The notes below the pieces were generated by a model. It saw only the letters and a program-made list of their open reading frames with translations, made no database searches and had not been told where the DNA came from. Source: Aphrophora alni (taxonomy: Eukaryota > Arthropoda > Insecta > Hemiptera > Aphrophoridae). Taken from it: DNA of 64,000 bases. The position numbers were made by a program, and so were the translations under genes. The stretch covers positions 45,564,368-45,628,367 of the forward strand of contig OY740768.1 of assembly GCA_963513935.1 (NCBI GenBank), in the 5' to 3' direction. Below are positions 57,740 to 64,000 of this stretch, piece after piece; within the stretch, counting starts at the first letter, position 1; the number at the start of each line of letters is the position of its first letter.

Positions 57740-58580
57740 GTCCTCTATTTTGGCACTTGTACACAACACAATCACTAACGAAGCACTAACACAAGTATCC
57801 TTATCCTGGGAGGTCGGATGCTGCAATCCCTGGTTCATTGACGGATGTTGAATCTCTGGTGTTACTTCCGCTAAACTCGGTTGGGTCTCCTTACTCGTTC
57901 TCAAACTAACTATTGATTTCGACGCGATGAATCTCTCCTCTTCCTTTATAACTTTAATACTCTTTGACTCTATTTTAATTATGATTACTAAAAAAACTAC
58001 AAAAAAAACTACTAAATTTTGTGGCGACTCTGCCTTTAAGTTACTCGATGACTTTGAATTAAACCCTCAGGTTCTCAGTTTAACTCTTAACACCTCCTTC
58101 TCTGATTCCCAGCTGTAAGCTAAGACCTACACGCTCTCAACCCCAGTTCTAGACTGCCTGTTCTCCCCGTTGGATTTAACCTCTCCCGATTTTCAAGTGC
58201 AGCGTCCTCTTCGCTTATTGGTCAAAATCTCATTTTTTGAAACTCAGGTCTCTTCTGATTGGACATCTAACTTTCTAAAATCGTTACTTTTTTACGTGCG
58301 TTGACTTCGCCCTCGGAGATACCGTTAGGTATTTACTTTCTCATTTTTTTTTTCTTGGTTCCCAGTTTATGACACGCAGCTGCGTTGAGTAGCAAAACTT
58401 CGTTATGTTTCTGCCTTTTTTTTATTTATGTCGGCGAACTTTCTTCCCTCAAAGAAAACAGAATGTTTTCTTTTCCTTGTCCTCGTCACGTTCGTCAATT
58501 AGTACCGTTATCCTCCAAACTTAACTTTGCAGCTGCTATGTCGGTATGGTTGCTTGTTCACATGTGTTTTGTCTCAATTT
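57740..58580 (-). mobile_element. unidentified GC-richer region (possible LTR or leader, minus strand)
   Basis: Composition rises sharply. The minus strand is purine-rich and contains 'ACCAATAAGCG' and 'CCAATCAGAAG' (CCAAT-like) and 'GGCAGAGTCGCCAC'. The last is faintly like a primer-binding or LTR junction, but this is not established. Plus-strand frames at 57927-58118 and 58385-58624 are Ser/Leu/Phe-rich reversals of that purine strand. A promoter with CCAAT boxes for a host gene is an alternative. Confidence 0.25.
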
Positions 58581-59298
58581 ACTCATTCTTACAATTATTT
58601 ATTAATATTAACTTTTTTTATTGATTATTATTATTTTAATATTTGATACTAGGCATAATTAATTATTTATCCATTGTGATCGTTTGAGATCGTTATACTG
58701 TAAAACTAAAAATCGATGGAAAAATACATTTTGAACTCACATTGAAACACAGTAAGATATAAGTGAATATTTTAAAATGGCAACATTTTTCAATCACCTG
58801 TCTTACCTTTTCTCGTTGATATGTTTGAAATAAGGGCGTATTTTCTTATTTGGAGTTAGAGGCATCTTTCTAAAAATGGCCATATAGTATGTCTATTTAA
58901 AAATCTATTTTAATACTAATTAATTATTTATTGTATATTTTTATATAAAAAAAAACATAGTCAATATAGAAAAGAAAATATTAAATCCCATATTGCAAAA
59001 TTTTTCGGCTGACATTTTGAACTGGTGGGAGATATTTAACGAAATGATTTCTTCAAAATGTTTGGTTTAGTTTCTATAAATTAACGAATCACTTGAACCA
59101 TATTTACATTTGAAAATTTCAAAAATGGAACCCAAAGCCTCTGACTTTGAAACTACGTGAATCCAAAAACGAATAATAATATTTTTAGGATAGTCCACCA
59201 TAGTAATTTAGTGGTAATACATTTTAGTTGCATCACTCTTCGTCAAGCGGTACTCCTGTAATAGAATCGAAACATTTCATCACATCTCCCCTTATAAT

Positions 59299-59299
59299 A

Positions 59300-59335
<36 letters not shown>
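59299..59335. repeat. (TTA)n microsatellite
   Basis: About 37 bp of TTA/ATT trinucleotide. Confidence 0.95.
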
Positions 59336-60397
59336 CTTTACAAAGACTCATTTTAAGTATTATTTCTTAGTTAACCCGTTGTGTTGTCTTTGTTTCTGCA
59401 TCCTCAAAGAGGTATCTGAATATTCTGCTTCATTAATTTGAGTAAAACACAATTTAAACACAAAACATCGTAATACGTGTACGAATTTCACTTTTATTAT
59501 AACCGTTTTTGTTAAAGATTATCTGAACAGTAGTTTTTTCAATAGAATTCATTACATTAATGAAATTAAATGAAATAAGTAAACAAAAGACATACTCTTA
59601 TATTACAAGGCTTCCCACAAGTTATCTGAATAAAACCATCTTATTTCCTTTTATCAATCTGTTTAGGTCAAGATATTCCTGCAATCATCTATTTTCCTTA
59701 ATTACAGCCTATAAGACAAATAATACAACGAATACAAAATCGATTGTAACTATTATTTACATAATAATGTAATCAAATCCATAACGCACTAATTAAAATG
59801 TAAGAATTGTGTCAAGATTTATTTTTGACAAACAATTAATATTGGAGTCGTAAAACTAAGTCTTCTTGAAAAAGCTATCTTTTCCAAGCACATAAAATGA
59901 TCATTAGATCAGATCTAACATCAATAACGCTGTGTAACTTATAAAATTCTGTAAAAAAACAGAGATGGGAAAATATTTTATTCATAAAAAGAAAATTTTG
60001 ATAGAAACAGGATCATATAAAAAAAAGAAGTTTGTATGCAGATAACTTGTACCAAGCGTAGTATACCAGATCTTGTGGTTACTTCTTGAATTTCCAGTTC
60101 AGTAATGTTCGAGAATTCGGTGAAAAACAGAAGCCTGTGCAATGTTTCTTTAAAATAGAAAAAGGTACATGTCTTGTTATTTGTTGTATTACGTCTCGTG
60201 TTAAATGTTTGAAAATGTATGTTTACTAAAACTGATGAGGAAAAATTTTCCGATTCCTCTCTGGCTATAACGAAGCAAGACCTACCGAAAGATGTTAGCC
60301 AATGATATTGATTATTGGCATATTATTATTATTGATATTAAGATGACATAATAATTAATTGATTATTAAAACTTTTTTTTAAAACGAACTATGTAGA

Positions 60398-60402
<5 letters not shown>

Positions 60403-60452
<50 letters not shown>

Positions 60453-60475
60453 ATATATATATGTATATATATATA
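60403..60475. repeat. (AT)n microsatellite with ATGT interruptions
   Basis: AT dinucleotide run with 'GTATGT' and 'ATGTAT' interruptions in the right half. Confidence 0.95.
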
Positions 60476-61009
60476 AACAATTATACTATATACAATTATA
60501 TACTCGTATGAAAACATTTTTCATTTTTTTTTTCAACTTATTGTTATCATTAGGACTCGGAGCGCAGAAATCGCGAGATAAAGCGAATCTCTCAATATAC
60601 CACTAATTGATAAAAGATTCATCATTAGTAACAGTGAAAACAATCTATACATGTAAAATTTTAACAAATGAGGTCATATATTGAGTTGCCAATAAAATTG
60701 TCTCCGATACAAAACACGTCATCGATATTTGTTTGACTTGACGTCAAGTGTAGCACATAAATAAGAAAAGCAAGTGATTGTTTTCGGATATTCAAATATT
60801 CACTAAATGAATCCCACTCCTCCTCTTTTTAAACTTTAAATCTATTTCCGTCACCTAAAACACCCGCTTCAAACAAAACGTTCTTCCTCTCGATGTTTAT
60901 AGAATGTCGTTCATCACTTGAAGAATATTAACATATAAGCAGTGATGGAATGCGTCTATATTAGAATTGCATCGTATATTTACAGTTAAAGCTTTAGCAC
61001 TAAATGCTT

Positions 61010-61201
61010 CTAGGTCGGGAATGATTTAGGTGACAGAATGCCAAACCTTCGTAAAGAATATAAATTTTGCGTTCTTTCAATACTGTATCCCGTACAACGA
61101 CAAGGGTGTAAATCAAGGATTTCTTCTACGAACAGTAATTTTTGCTTATAAGCTAGGGACACAGCCGTGACTGCTAAATCATACAAGTCAGTAGAGGCCA
61201 T
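61010..61201 (-). CDS. candidate ORF or exon, 63 codons, unknown
   Basis: The minus-strand ATG at 61201-61199 sits in a strong initiation context (CCAAGATGGCC) and opens MASTDLYDLAVTAVSLAYKQ then KLLFVEEILDLHPCRCTGYS, ending in a TAG at 61012-61010. Composition is well balanced for this AT-rich window, with a Cys-x-Cys. No family is recognised. There is no clear splice donor before the stop, so it would be a micro-ORF gene, a transposon ORF start or chance. 'AAGATGGCC' also resembles the recurring ATGGCGGCC repeat words, which lowers confidence. Confidence 0.3.
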   Translation of the reverse strand: MASTDLYDLAVTAVSLAYKQKLLFVEEILDLHPCRCTGYSIERTQNLYSLRRFGILSPKSFPT

Positions 61202-61349
61202 CTTGGACCTTACCCAACCCCATTATACAATGAAATACATGCATTTCATCTAAATGTAATGCTCAAAAATTAATTTCTTGGACCTTGTAAGAAATATTAA
61301 TTTGTATTGCTAGATCAAGGGGTCTAGTATGGTAAGTCTGTTTAAAGCA

Positions 61350-61830
61350 GTTTTTATGTTCAAACGGGTCTCCACTCATTTCGCTCGTTTCAGTGTCTCG
61401 GCCTCGGCGGGTCTTGAAACTGTACACAAAGCCTCACTCGCTACTCTCGTGTCAGGGACTTCACGATGATCACATTATTTTGGTGTGTAATTACATGCTT
61501 CGATATCTTTGACAGTAACTACACTATTGAACCATTACATAAATAATTAAAATGTGCAAAATTTCATTTAATTTAGTGTATTATAATTTGAATATCACAA
61601 GAGATGTGCTGAGAAAACTGTTTAAAATAATCTCATTTTGATATTTTAAATTCAATTTTTTTCTGAATTTCAAAAGGGTTAATATGAGCACACTATATTG
61701 TCCTCTATACTACATTTCTTATTTTTGTGGCCACTATATTGCTCATGACAACAACAACTACATACGAACGGATATGGAAAATCATTTATTCAGTTTTCTG
61801 AGGGTATAAAACGTGAAGATCAAAAAACTT
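61350..61830 (+). repeat. dispersed repeat R3, copy 3
   Basis: 'TCCACTCATTTCGCTCGTTT', 'CAGTGTCT', 'TTGAAACTGTACAC', 'CTCGTGTCAGG', 'ATGAGCACACTA' and 'AAAACGTGAAGATCA' recur in the other R3 copies in the same order and orientation. Diverged; non-coding. Confidence 0.55.
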
Positions 61831-62640
61831 GAGTTGAATTTCAATGAAATAAATTCCCTTTTTTTTCTCTTTCGCAACTTTGATTACGCTTTTATAATGA
61901 TGTAATTAAATAAAAATGAATGGGTGATCCTGTTAGCTTACCAAAACTTTGGTACAAATTAATTTCGTCAAAATTAATATCTAATTATAAAGTTTAAATA
62001 TTTCGGACTGGATTTTGAATGTTATTAATTTTAAGTAATGCAAATTTATAATTGTAGACTATTGTTATTATTATTACAAGTTGCATTTGTTGGATTTAAT
62101 GGAAGTCTAAAATTAATATTAATTTATACACAAAATCATATATAAATGTTAATATTATACGCAAAAAATGGTTAGATACAAAGTTGTCAATAAAAGGATT
62201 ACTTATGAAAAGTGTTACTAAAATTACAAAGACGTATGTCTTGGCTGTTTATCAAAAACTTAATTTGTTTGTAAAAGTTCCATTTGGAGCTCAGATTTTA
62301 AATATAACTTTGTAGTAAGCAATTAAACGATGGCATAGTGAAATGAACCCAAAAATTAGACAATGTTACCAGTTTATCGGACAGGTGATTTTTAAATAAA
62401 ATTAGTTTGACCAACTACAATTTTGATTCAAAATTAAAGTCGAATATCTTTCTTCGTATTACTTACTCTTCCTCATTGATTAAAAATACGCCATCATAAG
62501 TTTTTAAAATATTAAAGAAATGTAAATTTATTGAAAACACTATTTAGGTACTGATGTTGTTACTCTGTTACCAGGGGACTTAAATTTAAGAAAGGCGGAA
62601 CCAAAATGGTAACAATGTTTAGAAATTAAAAATTAAAAGA
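61831..62640. other. AT-rich DNA, no gene seen
   Basis: No recognisable feature. Confidence 0.5.
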
Positions 62641-62669
62641 CAAAAACAAATTTAGTGATTAACAAGGCT

Positions 62670-62740
62670 CAAGTTTATTGAAACAAAGAAATTTCGACGT
62701 TTCAGATTTTATCATTTACAACTGAGAAAGACATCCTGAG
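62670..62740 (-). other. PLE-type terminal motif (minus strand)
   Basis: On the minus strand, CTCAGGATG (about 62740-62730) is followed after a ~40-base spacer by TCTGAAACGTCGAAATTTC (about 62708-62690). The order CTNA-GATG ... GAAACGTCG resembles the PLE end at 39823-39860, but no strong stem joins the two parts. Confidence 0.3.
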
Positions 62741-62754
62741 ACAAAATTATCATA

Positions 62755-63130
62755 AACAGCTTATGATTAAAAATATTATAATTAATAAAAGTTATACGCC
62801 CTTAAAGTAAAATATTATAATTTAAATAAAAAAAAAAAATTTAATCAATAGATTCTGAAAATTTATCCCCCCTTTTTAGTTTATATATTTTATAGTTACA
62901 AAATTTAACACAAAAGACAATGAGCACAGCTTAACAATTAACAGGATTATAATTAATCCAAAAAAAAGATTATACGCCCTTATATGTAAAAATTACAAAA
63001 TAAAAAAAAGATGTAAAGATACTGATATTTATTCCCCCCCTTTTGACTTTATGAAATGATAGTTTTTTAAAACAGTTACATAATATTACTTATTTGATAA
63101 GTTTCTTAAATGCTATATTGGCCAATAAAT
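62755..63130 (+). repeat. imperfect tandem duplication, ~190-bp unit
   Basis: The unit landmarks 'ATTATAATTAAT', 'TTATACGCCCTTA', 'AAAAAAAA', 'GAT...CTGA.A.TTTAT', 'CCCCCCTTTT' and 'ATAGTT....AA..AGTTACA / ATAGTTACAAAAT' occur first at 62755-62910 and again at 62945-63090. Non-coding. It follows the PLE-type motif above, so it may be element 3' sequence. Confidence 0.65.
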
Positions 63131-64000
63131 ATATATGTTTTAGATAAAGAATTTATTATGAAAAGAGTAGTTTATTTTAAAAGAAAGAAAAGAAAATTTT
63201 GAATATTAAATTTTTAAATTGACGTCAATTATATTAATTTAGAAAATAACCTCTTGGAGGTTGTTAGGACCGAAAGTTTGCATGCAGGCTCCACCCAATA
63301 ATTTTTTATATATTTTATAATTAACTACACAAGTCTACATCTAAAATATAGTTTTTTAAGAAAACATATTCGCTGAAATAAATTTAGGCACATATACAAT
63401 ATGAGTTTAATTAAAGTTCTATAAAGTCAGTTTTTTTGTAACATCACTTTTGTGCACGTGAAACTCTGAAGCTATGTTGAATAAAACGTGTTTTGTTAAC
63501 AGGACGAAACATGTTTAGATCTTTTGCTGTGTTTCTTCTACCAGCATATTAGCTATGGCAAAAAAAACATGTTTTTTAGCGTCTGTACAAAATCAGACAT
63601 GTTTTAGCATTAATGTTCATTATTAAAGCAAATATCTGGTTTTTTGTCAAAATTAAAGAAAATTGATTGTATAACAGAAATTCGTTAAGATTGTACTTAA
63701 AAGCTTCTTAGATGATTATAAATCTATTTATATATATTTAATTTTGTTTGAAACAAAGCTTGTATAAGACTTGCAAAGATTTGCAAAAGTCTGTAAAACG
63801 AAATTTTCTGATTTAGAACAGATTTTTCCAATTGTTTTATATTTGACATGTTCAATAAGATATTTTGATCATTTAAAGTTCAACATTAGTTTGCACCTAT
63901 TTCACATAATTGTTCAAAACTCAAAATGTGCCTTTGCAAGGTTTTGTAAAGTATGTCTTAACAAAAGAAAATTTTTATAATCATTGAGTTTCAAAAGAAC
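63131..64000. other. AT-rich DNA with weak PLE-like words
   Basis: 'CTCTGAAGC' (63464-63472) and 'AGGACGAAACATG' (63502-63514) on the plus strand echo the PLE-terminal order but lack the CUGANGA box. No gene is seen up to the window end; the 69-codon frame at 63771-63980 has no motif. Confidence 0.4.

Larger units (their letters stand above)
58581..61009. other. AT-rich DNA, no gene seen; (TTA)n at 59299-59335
   Basis: No motif-bearing frame. 60830-60900 is mildly GC-richer and encodes a short minus-strand stretch (NIERKNVLFEAGVLGDGNRF) that could be an exon fragment, without splice support. Confidence 0.4.

Noticed and set aside
63464..63514. Another hammerhead ribozyme
   Set aside because: The first box is CTGAAGC and not CTGANGA, and no helix I pairing flanks the motif.

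Overview
The window looks like 64 kb of repeat-rich, gene-poor nuclear DNA from an arthropod, probably an insect. Base composition is strongly AT-rich, dinucleotide and trinucleotide microsatellites are common, and no bacterial-style gene array is present. Every recognisable coding remnant belongs to an animal-type mobile element: Penelope-like (PLE), Jockey/CR1-like LINE, mariner and Tc1-like, hAT-like, and a possible Helitron/STPR-type repeat protein. Scattered 'taggcct' words and 'ATGGCGGCC' patches resemble hemipteran intergenic DNA, but this is an impression and not a diagnosis. No intact, recognisable host gene is seen. A few short GC-richer islands on the minus strand look like candidate exons.

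Layout. 0-10 kb: mostly featureless AT-rich DNA, with a PLE-type terminal fragment at 814-920 that can be folded as a type I hammerhead ribozyme, and a long dispersed repeat (R1, minus strand) at 5575-6480. 10-18 kb: a mariner C-terminal fragment, a palindromic TTAA-flanked MITE, a GC-rich ORF with ~23-residue charged repeats, a tRNA-derived SINE-like piece, an LTR-leader-like region with a 25-bp tandem repeat, a ~158-bp (GA)n tract and a small mariner-type MITE. 18-32 kb: a GC-richer degenerate repeat region (20.2-20.8 kb), nested inverted repeats at 23.0-23.8 kb, further R1 copies and a second family (R2), and a decayed LINE endonuclease (31.2-32.4 kb).

32-46 kb: repeat family R3 (35.6 and 41.4 kb), a long inverted repeat beside a decayed PLE with reverse-transcriptase C-terminal and GIY-YIG sequence (38.98-39.86 kb), a PLE-type promoter/terminal repeat (40.2 kb), a possible small secreted-protein gene (42.66-42.89 kb, minus), an internally deleted Tc1-like transposase and a perfect 47-bp palindrome. 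46-64 kb: a ~120-bp tandem array, two copies of a LINE reverse-transcriptase fragment (minus), a candidate first exon (50.4-50.6 kb, minus), an unidentified GC-richer purine-rich leader, a tRNA-like SINE head, a hAT-like pseudogene, more R1 and R3 copies and a ~190-bp tandem duplication.

The elements do not form a pathway. The window reads as layers of transposon insertion and decay. The unifying signal is the recurrence of PLE-type termini, CTGANGA followed by a hairpin and GAAAC, at several loci; one of these (849-891) keeps the core bases of a hammerhead ribozyme. All family calls were made by eye from translated and nucleotide motifs; no database search was possible.
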